A DNA stretch of 64,000 nt from Leptobrachium leishanense (Eukaryota; Chordata; Amphibia; Anura; Megophryidae): contig CM019064.1 of the NCBI GenBank assembly GCA_009667805.1, positions 378,879,120-378,943,119 of the forward strand, read 5' to 3'. Each line of letters opens with the position of its first letter. The first letter of the stretch is position 1. Of this stretch, positions 9,562 to 20,303 are shown one piece after another. Below the pieces are notes generated by a model that searched no databases, was not told the DNA's origin, and saw only the letters and a program-made list of their open reading frames with translations. A program made the position numbers and the translations under genes.

Positions 9562-10180
9562 TTGGGTTACTCACAGAGCACCGAAATGACGCCAACATTT
9601 TGGTGTTCTGTAGTTCCCTGCACTTCAGGGAATAAAATTTCCCAGCCCTGCAGTGAATTCACCATTCACCGCAGGGTACCCAAAGTGCATGGAGTCGGCC
9701 GCTGTATGCTGTCACCGCAAACCCATGGCCTGCTGTTTTCAAAAGAACTACTGAACGAAAATGTCTGGAATTTACATATAAGATCCTATGATTGATAATA
9801 AAAAGTTCTGTTACAGAAAAAGGAGAACAGCTATTAAAAAAAAGGGGGGGAATTTAGTCCAAAAAATTCTGAAAAATCACTAAAAGGTACAAAAAAAAAT
9901 CAATAAATAAATAAAGACTTTTTACTGCAGATTAAAATAATAAATGGTTTATTAGATATTGCATAAAAAACGGGAATATTTTTAACATTGAAACCTATGG
10001 GGTTCGCCTGAATAAACCTGCTGATTGAAACCACTGAACATCAGGGCATTTCACTGACATTTCTCTGCTGTTTGGTGTTCTCTGAATACATTAACCATTA
10101 CTTCTCTATGGGGATTTGCACTGCCTTCAAACAGCACCGTACTTGCTGGCAGTTCGCCAAACTTGTGTGTGAGCATATCA
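9562..10180. mobile_element. CAGGG-end element, diverged copy
   Basis: Starts TTGGGTTACTCACAGAGC and contains family landmarks seen at 22854-23724: AAAATGTCTGGAATTTACAT, TTTTTAACATTGAA with CCTATGGG, and GAATAAACCTGC. No coding capacity. The right end is lost. Confidence 0.6.
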
Positions 10181-10632
10181 CCAGAGCAGTGGTGTACTTA
10201 GAGGAGTGGCGGAGGGCGGGCCGCCCCAGGTACCAGTGATTATTGGGGTGTCATTAGGGGGTACTAGGAGGTGCCACTGTCACTGTGTGTCAGCTTTGAG
10301 CTGTGTTCTCAAACAACGAGCAGCGGAGCATGGCGTTTGCATACGGAATAAAATCGAATAGAATAAAAATCCCCCTCTCCTCCCTCCATAGCTCCTCCCC
10401 TGCCCCGCAGCAGCTCTAGGAGAGGGGAGGGGGATGTGATTTGTGTCCAGAGAGAGAAGATGACAGTAAACGGCAGGTAAAGGGGGGGGGGTTTCAGCAG
10501 AATATGAAGCCCTGTCTGCTTACTGCTGTTTAAAGTGGACCTTTCCTTAACCAGCACTGCAGTGATAGAAGTTTGTCATTGAGCTGCCTGGCTCCTGGTG
10601 AGGCTGCTTGCGTGCAGGTCACACTCGGTCCG

Positions 10633-10673
10633 GCCAGTCAGGTGGTACTGAGTCTCAGTACCACCTGACTGGC
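10633..10673. repeat. Perfect 20-bp-arm palindrome with 1-nt centre
   Basis: The arm GCCAGTCAGGTGGTACTGAG is followed by a single T and its exact reverse complement. The E-box sequence CACGTG follows at about 10679. Confidence 0.9.
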
Positions 10674-10976
10674 TGAACCACGTGACACGCATGCACGCAG
10701 CTGCCCGCCCTTTCGTTAACATGGACTGTCACTCTATTCTGGACTGAACACCTATCGGGAAGGGAATCAAAGCCACGGTGCACCCTCTGGCAGTGGCACC
10801 CCACTGCTGACAAGATGGCTCCACGCACAGGCACAGCCGTGATCCTAACGTGGCCTGGAGGGACCTCCTGCTGAGTCTGTACACAGTACCTGCTGACTCT
10901 GCACACAGCCCTACCGCGGACAGAGGCCGGTAAATATAGAATAAATCATTGCTGTGTGCTCATATACACTCGGTTT

Positions 10977-11665
10977 GCTGGGAGTTTTATTGCAGTGGAT
11001 TCTGATGCACTCATAGACACCACACATTGCACTGCTGGGAGTTTTATTGCAGTGGATTCTGATGCACTCATACACACCGCACATTGCATTGCTGGGAGTT
11101 TTATTGCTGTGGATTCTGATACGCTGACACACAACACACATTGCATTGCTGGGAGTTTTATTGCAGTGGATTCTGATGCACTCATACACACCGCACATTG
11201 CACTGCTGGGAGTTTTATTGCAGTGGATTCTGATGCACTCATACACACCGCACATTGCATTGCTGGGAGTTTTATTGCTGTGGATTCTGATACGCTGACA
11301 CACACACACACATTGCATTGCTGGGAGTTTTATTGCAGTGGATTCTGATGCACTCATACACACCGCACATTGCATTGCTGGGAGTTTTATTGCTGTGGAT
11401 TCTGTGATACACACTGCATATTACTGTGAGTTTTATTGCCCTGGAGCTCTGGGATACGCTCATACACACTGCACATTACTGTGAGTTTTATTGCTGTGCA
11501 GTTCTGTGATATGCTCATACACACTGCACATTTCTGTGGATTTTATTGCTTTGCAGCTCTGATATGCTCATACACAGTGCCCATTTCTGTGGGTTTTATT
11601 GCTATGCAGCTCTGTGATACACTCATATGCAGTGCACGTTTCTGTGGATTTTATTGTTCCACCAA
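10977..11665 (+). repeat. 57-bp minisatellite with 171-bp higher-order period
   Basis: Units start with GCTGGGAGTTTTATTG at 10977, 11034, 11091, 11148, 11205, 11262, 11320 and 11377, then decay into shorter units to about 11665. Every third unit carries the GCTGTGG...ACGCTGACAC variant (11091 and 11262), giving a 171-bp super-period. Because 57 is a multiple of three, both strands show long repetitive ORFs (19-residue repeats). These are not genes. Confidence 0.92.
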
Positions 11666-11990
11666 TTAGAGCGGCTGTGATCCCGTTTACTTTACATGCG
11701 TGGCTGTTCTTTGTAAAAATACTTGAATTTAAACATTTCATAATTTTCTTTATCTCAATAGATACATTTGAAATGGTATACAAAATATGCAAGTAGGCAC
11801 TTGGTATCCACTTTTAATATAAAGAGAGGAAAGGCGGAGCTCTAAGAGGAAAAGGTGGAGCTTAAAGAGGAAGGGTGGGGATTAACCAGGAAGAGGTGTG
11901 CCCTTGACAGGAAGGGGTGCGTCAAATTTAAATTAGGGGTGCACGAGTTTAGTCAGGCCTAGGGCAGCACAAAACCTAAATACACCACTG

Positions 11991-13330
11991 GCCTGGGGAC
12001 TTTTTTCCAGACCGGGCCGCCGTTCTCGCTGCGGGATGAAAGGTGCGTATTTGATTTGGAGGGGGGTGGCAGAAGCGGAATCAGTTAGCACCAACTCTTA
12101 CTTAGCGACCGCTGTGAGTAATTAGCGTTAGAATTATGTGATATAGATGTATACAAATATTACAAAATATACAGACAATTGGGAACTTTTGCCAAATTGT
12201 AACCATTCAACTTGCTGAAGAACAATGACAGCAGACTGCTGGCAGTGCTACCCAAAAAAAGAATTTAAAAAAAAAATGGTATGAGCACTAAGACTGATTG
12301 TCGCCTGCAGACATAATGATTAATGTAACCATTTCCTTGACTGCAGACTTCAGTAAGGCATTAGGCAAGCTGTAATCTATCTCTCCTGCTGATCTATCAA
12401 CCAGTGGGTGACAAGAGAAGTATTCCAAAATCCACCTCTCAGATCTCAATCAGCAGTTACTTCTATCTGAATTCCAGTTGCTATGGTAACAAACAGCAAC
12501 AATGAAACAATATTACAACACAACCCATGAGCCAATATATTCTGGAGTTTCCTGAGGTAAATTTGCATTATAGAAAATACAATCTGGAACACTTTAGTAC
12601 ATTTTGCAGACATATGGCGGCTTAAAGTACAGAATTATATTAAATGACTGCAGATACAGCTCATCATCAATACTCTCTGTCCTGACCCCTGTGATTGAAG
12701 AGAAGAGTTTGCTCAATAGCCTTCATGTCCAATTGATTCATTGAATGCTTTTTAAAAAGTTTTTATGTTTGTACATAAGAATGTCAATGAAATGGGTTAA
12801 ATGTGTTATAAAATGATGATAGAAACTGACGCTAAATTCCTACAATCAAACCTAATGAAAATTTTGACTTTGAACCATGTCAAAGGAATATTTGTGTGTA
12901 GAGTTTACTGTCTTAAATTATATTACTTCCGCATCATGAATCCCTTTAAACATTTGACTTGATAAATAATATGTTTTTATACTATATGTAATAATTATAT
13001 GTAATATTCTGATTGGAAAACAGAGCACCTTTTGCTTGTTTTCTGCTGCCATCTCTCTACCTCTATCCTTCTATAAGATGATTTTATTCCGCCTCCCCCT
13101 CCTCCTCAACACAGAATGCAACATTAGTAATCTCTCTATCCCATGCCATGTACAGCTGTCATGTAAGGATCACAACGGTGAGGTTTGCAGATTTCTAAAA
13201 AAAGTTTAATGAACGAGACCAACACCTCCTTCCAGAAAATCAGTAAATGGTTTAATTGGTGAAATGCTTATTTTACAAGAAACTGTGGCTTTCCTTAAAA
13301 AACACTAAAGGGTCTATTAACTAAATGGTG
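11991..13330. other. Unassigned stretch
   Basis: No gene or recognised element. It contains 12797-12872, a 76-bp segment present again at 16796-16871 with one mismatch. Confidence 0.5.
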
Positions 13331-15711
13331 AAACATAGAAAAATGTCGGCAAATAAGAACCTTTCGGCCCATCTAGTCTGCCCAATTACATGGATACTTG
13401 ACCTGGATTTATCTTTTGTTTAGGATAGCCTTATGCCTATCCCATGCTTGCTTAAATTCAATTACTGTTTTGGCCTCTACCACTTCTACTGGAAGACTGT
13501 TCCATGTATCCACCACCCGCTCAGTAAAATAATGCTTCCTGATGTTACTTTTAAACCTTTGCCCCTCTAATCTAAGACTATGTCCTCTTGTTTTGCTATT
13601 TTGTTTCCTTTTAAATATACTCCCTTCCTCTACCTTGTGGATTCCCTTTACGTATTTAAATGTTTCTATCATATCTCCTCTGTCTCGTCTTTTTTCCAAG
13701 CTGTACATGTTAAGATCATTAAGCCTTTCTTGGTAACTTTTCTCCTTCAAGCCGTACACCATTTTAGTAGCCCTTCTCTGAACTCTCTCTAAGATGTCTA
13801 TATCCTTCTGGAGATACGGTCTCCAGTACTGCACACAGTACTCCAAGTGAGGTCTCACCAGTGCTCTGTACAGTGGCATGAGCACTTCCCTTTTCCTACT
13901 GCTAATACCTCTCCCTACACAACCAAGCATTCTGCTAGCATTTCCTGCTGCTCTATTACATTGACTACTTACCCTTAGATCCTCTGAAATAATGCCCCTA
14001 AATCCCTTTCCTCAGATGTTGAGGTTAGGACTGTATCAAATATTCTATATTCAGCCCTTGGGTTTTTACGTCCCAGGTGCATTATCTTGCACTTATCCAC
14101 ATTAAAACTCAATTGCCACAACTCCGACCATTTTTTTTAGTTTACCTAAATCATTTGTCATTTGGCTGATCCCTCCAGGAACGTCAACCCTGTTGCAAAT
14201 TTTTGTGTCATCAGGAAAAAGACATACTTTTCCATTAATACCTTCTGCAATATCACTAATAAAAATATTAAAGAGAATGGGTCCAAGTACTGACCCCTGA
14301 GGTACCCCACTGGTAACAAGACCTTGCGCCGAATAAACTCCATTTACCACAACCCTCTGTTGTCTGTCACTCAGCCACTGCCTAATCCATTCAACAATAT
14401 TGGAATCCAAGCTCAAAGATTGCAATTTATTGATAAGCCTTCTATGCGGAACAGTATCAAAAGCCTTACTGAAATCTAAATAAGCAATGTCTACTGCACC
14501 ACCTGTGTCTATTATTTTTGTTACCCAATCAAAAAAATCAATAAGATTAGTTTGGCATGATCTCCCTGAGGTAAACCCATGTTGTTTCTGATCCTGTAAT
14601 CTATGTGTTTTTAGATGTTCAACAACCCTTTCCTTTAACATGGTTTCCATTAATTTCCCCACTACTGACGTAAGACTAACTGGCCTATAGTTCCCCGATT
14701 CCTCCCTACTACCCTTCTTGTAAATGGGCACAACATTTGCTAATTTCCAGTCTTCTGGGACGACTCCTGTTAACAAGGATTGGTTAAATAAATCTGTTAA
14801 CGGTTTTGCTATTACATCACTGAGCTCTTTTAATAATTTAGGATGGATCCCATCAGGCCCCATTGACTTATTTGTCTTTACTTTAGACAGCTGCTTTAGA
14901 ACCTCCTCCTCTGTAAACTCATATGTAAATGTCTCTTTAGTGTTCTCTCCTAACTGAGGTCCCTTTCCTTCCTTTTCTTCTGCAAAGACTGAACAAAAAT
15001 ATTCATTGAGGCAGTCAGCGAGACTTTTATCCTCTTCTACATACCTTCCTTCCTTTGTTTTTAATCTAACTAATCCTTGTTTTACTTTTCTTTTCTCGTT
15101 TATGTATCTAAAAAATGTTTTGTCCCCCTTTTTTACTGACTGAGCTATTTTCTCTTCTGCGTGTGCTTTGGAAGCTCTTATAAATTGCTTTGCCTCTTTC
15201 TGCCTAATCTTATAGGTTTGCCTATCCTCTTCACTCTGAGTTTTTTTATAATTATTGAATGCTATCTTCTTGTTCTTCACTATTTTGGCCACTTCTGCAG
15301 AGTACCACAGTGGTTTCTTCCCTTTTTTGTTTTTGCTAACAAGCCGAATGCAATTTCCTGTGGCCTTCAATAATGCTTCCTTTAAATAATCCCAGTTCTC
15401 CTGGACTCCCTTTAAACTCCTCCAGTCTGATAATGACTCATTCACACAAAATCTCATTTTAGAAAAATCTGTTTTTTTTAAAGTCTAAAACTTTTGTTTT
15501 TGTGTGGTGCGGCTCCATCCCTGTTCTTATATTAAACCATACTGATTGGTGATCACTAGATCCCAAATTTTCACCTACAACAACGTCCGATACCAAACCT
15601 CCATTTGTGAGTATTAAATCCAATATGGCCTCTTTACGGGTCGGCTCCTCAACTACTTGTGTTAGAGATAATCCCAGTAAGGAGTTTAGAATATTTGTCA
15701 AATATTTGTCA
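13331..15711 (-). mobile_element. Non-LTR retrotransposon (Rex1/CR1-like LINE), copy 1, 5'-truncated
   Basis: The minus strand reads the end of an AP endonuclease, a reverse transcriptase and a 3' end with short GTTTCTATGTTT-type repeats (13331-13345). The 5' end stops inside the endonuclease near 15711, a typical 5' truncation. Two further truncated copies lie at 29458-30186 and 44437-45046, all in the same orientation. Confidence 0.88.
13409..15701 (-). pseudogene. LINE endonuclease/reverse transcriptase, frameshifted
   Basis: Three open segments. 15701-15459 is the endonuclease C-terminus (LDLILTN, then SDHQSVWFNI). 15457-14102 is the reverse transcriptase: YRPVSLTSVVGKLME, AYLDFSKAFDTVPH, GVPQGSVLGPILFNIFI. 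13930-13409 is the C-terminal domain (LVRPHLEYCVQYWRP, RVVDTWNSLP). Frameshifts fall in homopolymers near 15475 and 14130. The catalytic motif usually read as FADD is FPDD here (VCLFPDDTKI), a further disabling change. In life the protein would nick target DNA and copy the element RNA in place. The clade call (Rex1/CR1-like) is tentative; the LINE call is firm. Confidence 0.88.
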
Positions 15712-15836
15712 AATGGTCAAAATAGCCAAACCAGACAAATTCTCCGATGTATCTCACCTTCCAAATCAGCTATTTTGAGCTAGAATTTTCACTTCTCCAA
15801 TAGTTCTCCAGAGTTTCCCCTTTTATTGAATAGACC
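15712..15836. mobile_element. Short CTATTCA-end MITE remnant
   Basis: TCAAAATAGCCAAACCAGACA and AGAATTTTCACTTCTCCA match the element at 56042-56206. One end is lost at the LINE junction. Confidence 0.55.
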
Positions 15837-16480
15837 CTTAAAATGTCTCATTACTGTGCTACTGCTGAGAATCCCTTTTAATCATTATACAAAAAATGGT
15901 ACAGTGCCACGCAATATGTGTCCACCACCACGGCACCCCAGATACCCAATACCAGGATATAGTGGTTTCCCCTCTACCAATACACACAAGATTTGAAATA
16001 TATAACCTGAATCGGCGCAAATAATGCTCTCTGGGGTCCTGGAATCTCACATATATATGGAAGAAAAATAAAAAACAATAATTGTGCAATACAGTGAGTA
16101 TTTAGAAGTATTAAATAATTCCGATATTATCCCACTCACAAAAGTAGAGCCCAATCACTGGTTCTGAGTGGGTCCAGGCCTGTGGGTATATTGTCTTCAA
16201 ACTTCATAGGTGACCCCCACCTTATCAAGGATGTGCTGTCCAAGATCATGTAACAAAAGAAGAAAAACATGCTCCTTGTGCAGATCTACAGGATTCTTAA
16301 TATGGTATGCTAGAGATTTTGTACTCACACTTTAACTCTAGAATACACTCTCATGAGTTTTTTTGGTTGAGGAAACTAAAAGGAAAACCTTCAAGGATCC
16401 AAAGGATGGCACAACACCAACAGGAACAAAGATGGAGAATAAAAATTTATTTAAAACAAAATTAAAACATACTCAGTGCT

Positions 16481-16524
16481 CCAGAACGCGTTTCGCCGCA
16501 TAAAACAGCGGCTTCATCAGCTGG
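16481..16524 (-). ncRNA. Hammerhead-ribozyme-like motif, left arm
   Basis: Read on the minus strand: CCAG, core CUGAUGA, one extra A, stem GCCGC/GCGGC around an 8-nt loop, core GAAA, then CGCGUU and CUGG, which pairs with the initial CCAG. This contains both conserved core boxes and three possible helices. The extra base after CUGAUGA and the very short third helix are departures from the classical fold, so self-cleavage is unproven. Confidence 0.5.
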
Positions 16525-16550
16525 TACCGATGTGTTGGACCTTTAGGTCC

Positions 16551-16709
16551 TTATATAGTGTCCACAAATACTTTAAGTGTCCCCAGATGTCCTGTTTGGT
16601 GTCTTGATTGGTGCTTCCGGTTTTCTCGCGTTCGACGCCGCCATTTTGCGCATGCGCAGTCCATTTCCGCGTTCCACTGCGTTTCAGCCGCAGTTACGTC
16701 ACTTCCGGT
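16551..16709 (-). promoter_or_regulatory. Promoter-like block, left arm
   Basis: Minus-strand mirror of 17399-17557: ACCGGAAGTGACGTAA (ETS plus CRE, 16694-16709), TGCGCATGCGCA (NRF1-type palindrome, 16647-16658), CAAAATGGCG (YY1-type, 16639-16648) and TATATAA (16551-16557). Confidence 0.55.
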
Positions 16710-17398
16710 TTGTGCTCTTTCATTCGCAGATGTATCTACACAGAATGTGGAACTCAGCTTTGGCAGTCTCCCTTCACCAACGCATCTCAGAATCATTAAA
16801 TGTGTTATAAAATGATGATAGAAACTGACGCTAAATTCCTACAATCAAACCTCATGAAAATTTTGACTTTGTAATGACTATATGCACTTTAATGGAATAC
16901 GTTTTGGTAATAAATATCGTCCAAGAGAGAGTTATTGATCTATGATAAGAGTATATTTATGGGTAGGAACATGTTAATAGTTTATACATAATAGTGAGTT
17001 CATTGTTCTGTATGTAACCAAGAACATTTCAGTGCATTTTATTAATTAGGAGAAGAATCAAATAAAATCTATGCACTCAAATCGAATATATTGTATAATG
17101 TAGCCTAAGAAAAAGACAATAATACACAGAAGGAATATATGTATTTTGTAAATCCAATGATTGTAGTCACTTTGGGAGAGAGTCACAGTTTTTTGAAAAT
17201 TGTGATAGGAGTGTGTACATGTTTTTAGGTGTTTGTAATTGATATTTGGTGGGAGATCCTGCGAGATGCACTGTGATGGTATTAAATGAATATCCGCTTG
17301 CATTTCTTCCTTGATTCTGAGATGCGTTGGTGAAGGGAGACTGCCAAAGCTGAGTTCCGCATTCTGTGTTGATACATCTGTGAATGAAAGAGCACAAA

Positions 17399-17557
17399 CC
17401 GGAAGTGACGTAACGGCGGCTGAAAGGCAGTGGAATGCGGAAATGGACTGCGCATGCGCAAAATGGCGACGTCCAACGCGAGAAAACTGGAAGCACCAAT
17501 CAAGACACCAAACAGGACATCTGGGGAAACTTAAAGTATTTGTGGACACTATATAAG
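17399..17557 (+). promoter_or_regulatory. Promoter-like block, right arm
   Basis: Ordered motifs: CCGGAAGTGACGTAA (ETS and CRE, 17399-17413), TGCGCATGCGCA (NRF1-type, 17449-17460), AAAATGGCG (YY1-type, 17460-17468) and TATATAAG (17550-17557). A start about 30 bp past the TATA would fall at about 17580, at the edge of the ribozyme-like motif. Motif identities are by consensus only. Confidence 0.6.
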
Positions 17558-17582
17558 GACCTAAAGGTCCAACATATCGGTA

Positions 17583-17626
17583 CCAGCTGATGAAGTCGCT
17601 GTTTTATACGGCAAAACGCGTTCTGG
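17583..17626 (+). ncRNA. Hammerhead-ribozyme-like motif, right arm
   Basis: CCAG, CUGAUGA, A, stem GUCGC/ACGGC, AAAA (GAAA expected), CGCGUU, CUGG. It lies immediately downstream of the predicted start site. Compared with the left-arm copy, the G of GAAA is lost and the middle stem is weakened, so this copy is probably inactive. Confidence 0.45.
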
Positions 17627-18273
17627 AGCACTGAGTATGTTTTAATTTTGTTTTAAATAAATTTTTATTCTCCATCTTTGTTCCTGTTGGTGTTGTGCCA
17701 TCCTTTGGATCCTTGAAGGTTTTCCTTTGAGTTTCCTCAACCAAAAAAACTCATGAGCGTGTATTCTAGAGTTAAAATGTGAGTACAAAATCTCTAGCAT
17801 ACCATATTAAGAATCCTGTAGATCTGCACAAGGAGCGTGTTTTTCTTCTTTTGTTACATGATCTTGGACAGCACATCCTTGATAAGGTGGGGTCACCTAA
17901 GAAATTTGAAGACAATATACCCACAGGCCTGGACCCACTCAGAGCCAGTGATTGGGCTCTACTTTTGTGAGTGGGATAATATCGGAATTATTTAATACTT
18001 CTAAATACTCACCGTATTGCACAATTATTGTTTTTTATTTTTCTTCCATATATATGTGAGATTCCAGGACCCCAGAGAGCATTATTTGCGCCCTTTTAAT
18101 CATTGCCCAAAAATTATGTTTTCATTTCGTGTACCTGCTCTGTTGTCGATTTAACATTGTCACAAATTTACAAACATTGTATGATCTAACACTGGGTCGA
18201 GGATGTAATCTTTTTTGTTTGAGTCCTACGGATCACTATTTCCAGAAAGAGTACTGCCTTCAAAGTTTTTTTT

Positions 18274-18441
18274 TGAGAAAGGATTTTACCAGGAAGGATA
18301 CATTGAGATTTCTCTCGTTTTCAAGTATGTCCTGGGTGGCGAGTATGTACCGTTAGGTGTCTTGCCCAAGGACCCATGACTCCACAGGCTCTCTCCATGC
18401 AGAGCAGTGACAATACCTCTACCTCTACTCCACCCAGCCGG
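18274..18441 (-). mobile_element. tRNA-derived SINE
   Basis: Reverse-strand copy of the SINE described at 35803-36009: GGCTGGGTGGAGTAGAGG head (here at the right), ACTCCACAGGCTCTC, and the TTTTACCAGGAAGG tail complement at the left. The middle is shortened. Confidence 0.75.
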
Positions 18442-19099
18442 TAAAGTTATTCAGTTCTAGACCATGTGTTTTTTATGTTATGGGATACATGCTTCATTTA
18501 ATACATTTTACATTTGGTTTGTTATACCATTCATCAGAACATTGCTTTGCATCACCTGATAAGTGCCATGCGCCTTGCTGTAGATGTATTGTCCCAACTT
18601 CGAATGTTGCCTTTGGTACATTTTTTTTATGATCTGAATTTGTACCTAGTTCTTTCATTTTCGTCAGCCTCAATTTAACTTTGTTCTAATCCACCCTTCC
18701 CATGTCATTATCCTTTCATCATTCTTCCCACTCGCGTGTCATTGATTAACCTTCACATCCCACCTATGTGATTATTCTTTAGAGTCCTTTGTCATTATCC
18801 CTCTAATTTTCTCTTTATCTACATATCTGTACAGCACCCCTCTGCGGTTTCACTAAGCATTATTTCCAGCCTTAAAATATAGTCCTTGGGGTAATGTTTC
18901 CTAATTTAAGAAAAATCTCCTCTCTGTGTCCTCCTCTCAGTATGAGGCCGTCATAAAATCCCTGTGAGTAACCATTTGAAGTGAAATGCACTATAAAAGG
19001 ACATGGCTCATGTCACAGTGAATCATGGCCTTTCCAGAACACCATTACAGATGTTTATAGGTCATGGTTGAATTGACACATTAAATACAATTTTAAAAC
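18442..19099. other. Unassigned stretch
   Basis: No gene or recognised repeat. Confidence 0.5.
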
Positions 19100-19262
19100 T
19101 ACTTTAGGGGCTATTCAGGAAGTGCCAGTGTTTTCCAGTACATTCACAAAACTAAAATCTAAAGAGTGACAGGAGAAACTTCATAGTAAAACGTCTGTTG
19201 CTCTTTGGATTTTAGTTTTGAGAAATGCCGGCATTTGTCGGCGCTGTAATACCAGTGATTTT
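19100..19262. repeat. Inverted-repeat MITE-like segment
   Basis: CAAAACTAAAATCTAAAGAG (left) faces CTCTTTGGATTTTAGTTTTG (right). The outer sequence GGGGCTATTCAGG resembles the CTATTCA-end family. Confidence 0.5.
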
Positions 19263-19414
19263 TTCCAGTATTTGTGTCCCTGGCTAACAACTTCACATGA
19301 AGTTTACATTTTGTGATTATTCACAGTTTATAAATGATCCATTGCCCCACCATTTCTATACCGCTGGCACTAATGATCCTGACATCCAGTAAACCACTAG
19401 GTCTTCCCCAACCC

Positions 19415-19825
19415 CATAGGCGTGCGCACAGGGTGTGCCTGGTGTGCCCAGGCACACCCTAATGTTGGGTGAAGGGTTCATATTTGACCCCCTACATAGA
19501 TATTTTGGATGTTCCTTATCTGTTTCATGATTACTATTACATGAATAATGACTGTATCTCTGCATAAACATTGGTTATGCCCGTAGGTGTGTCTGGTGTG
19601 CCTAAGAAGAAGAATGCGAGGTCCTTTTTCACCTCCTACATTGACATTTTAGATGTCCCTTATCTGGTTCATGATAAATAACATTAAAACTGACTATCTC
19701 TGGTTACAGGCTCATTATTTTGAATGAAAAATGTGTGTTTTTTGCAAAATCTTCTAAACTTTAGTTTCAGTTAATAAATGTTCTATGGGTGCACACCCTA
19801 ATGTAACGGGCTGCGCACGCCAGTG
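19415..19825. mobile_element. hAT non-autonomous element
   Basis: Ends CATAGGCGTGCGCA and TGCGCACGCCAGTG. A perfect 8-bp duplication CCCAACCC flanks it (19407-19414 and 19826-19833), as expected for hAT. Two internal blocks repeat the segment around TGTGTCTGGTGTGCC. No coding capacity. Confidence 0.88.
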
Positions 19826-19960
19826 CCCAACCCCAACCATCATTTGGAGCATTATGTATAGTAAACTGTTTAAACTGTGTAACGTTTCTATCAAAAGACT
19901 GTGACTCCACACACCTTGCTGCCCGCAAGGCCTCCTATGTATAATGTACATGGGTTGGGG

Positions 19961-20303
19961 TTAACCCCTTTACTACCAAGATCGAGATAACTTGGGTCTT
20001 CAAAGGCACCATCGGGTGTCCGATATCGAGTTATCTTGATCTGCAGCTGTGCAGGACAAAATTGTTTGTGAGCTACAGAATTTGCTCCCAAAGTTTTAGC
20101 CCCGTGGGCATAATGCCATAGGTGGTAAAACTGTGCTGATGAATGCCCTGTTTGGACATTCAGCAGGCGATGCATGTAGCCACAAGCTGCAGTTCTATCT
20201 GCAGTAACTCTATTTGGCCAGTAGATGGTGACATCTGCCTGCCAAATAGGTTATTACAGTAAGAAATACATTGGGAATTTTCACAAATATATCTTACTGT
20301 TAA
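19961..20303. repeat. Third hairpin ladder, TTAA-bounded
   Basis: TTAACCCC at 19961, then inverted repeats in series: 19977-20041 (AAGATCGAGATAACT facing AGTTATCTTGATC), 20132-20163 (TGCTGATGAATG/CATTCAGCA), 20205-20250 (CTATTTGGC/GCCAAATAG with an AGATG/CATCT inner stem) and ACAGTAAGA/TCTTACTGT ending at TTAA (20300-20303). Confidence 0.6.

Larger units (their letters stand above)
10187..11990. mobile_element. hAT-like element carrying a minisatellite
   Basis: Inverted ends CAGTGGTGTACTTAGAGG (10187) and CCTAAATACACCACTG (to 11990). No matching 8-bp duplication was found, so the boundaries are less certain than for the other hAT elements here. No transposase. It contains a G-rich segment, a perfect palindrome (10633-10673) and the 57-bp tandem array. 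Confidence 0.55.
15887..18090. mobile_element. Penelope-like element in inverted arrangement
   Basis: Flanked by a 14-bp direct repeat CCCTTTTAATCATT (15873-15886 and 18091-18104). It consists of two long inverted arms (16014-16795 and 17312-18090, about 780 bp each) around a 516-bp centre, with the left arm extended to 15887. Each arm carries a promoter-like block, a TATA box and a hammerhead-like motif pointing away from the centre. Hammerhead motifs in terminal repeats and inverted partial copies are described for Penelope-like elements. No Penelope reverse transcriptase is present, so the class is inference. Confidence 0.55.

Noticed and set aside
10977..11400. Resemblance of the 171-bp period to centromeric alpha satellite
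   Set aside because: Coincidence of length only; the array is short, has 57-bp subunits and sits in a transposon-like element.
10911..11414. ORFs of 167 and 130 residues on both strands
   Set aside because: They are translations of a 57-bp tandem repeat whose length is divisible by three; repeats such as IRIHCNKTPS have no domain support.
17058..17549. 163-residue minus-strand ORF in the Penelope-like element
   Set aside because: It mostly translates the promoter-like arm, and no RT or endonuclease motif is present.
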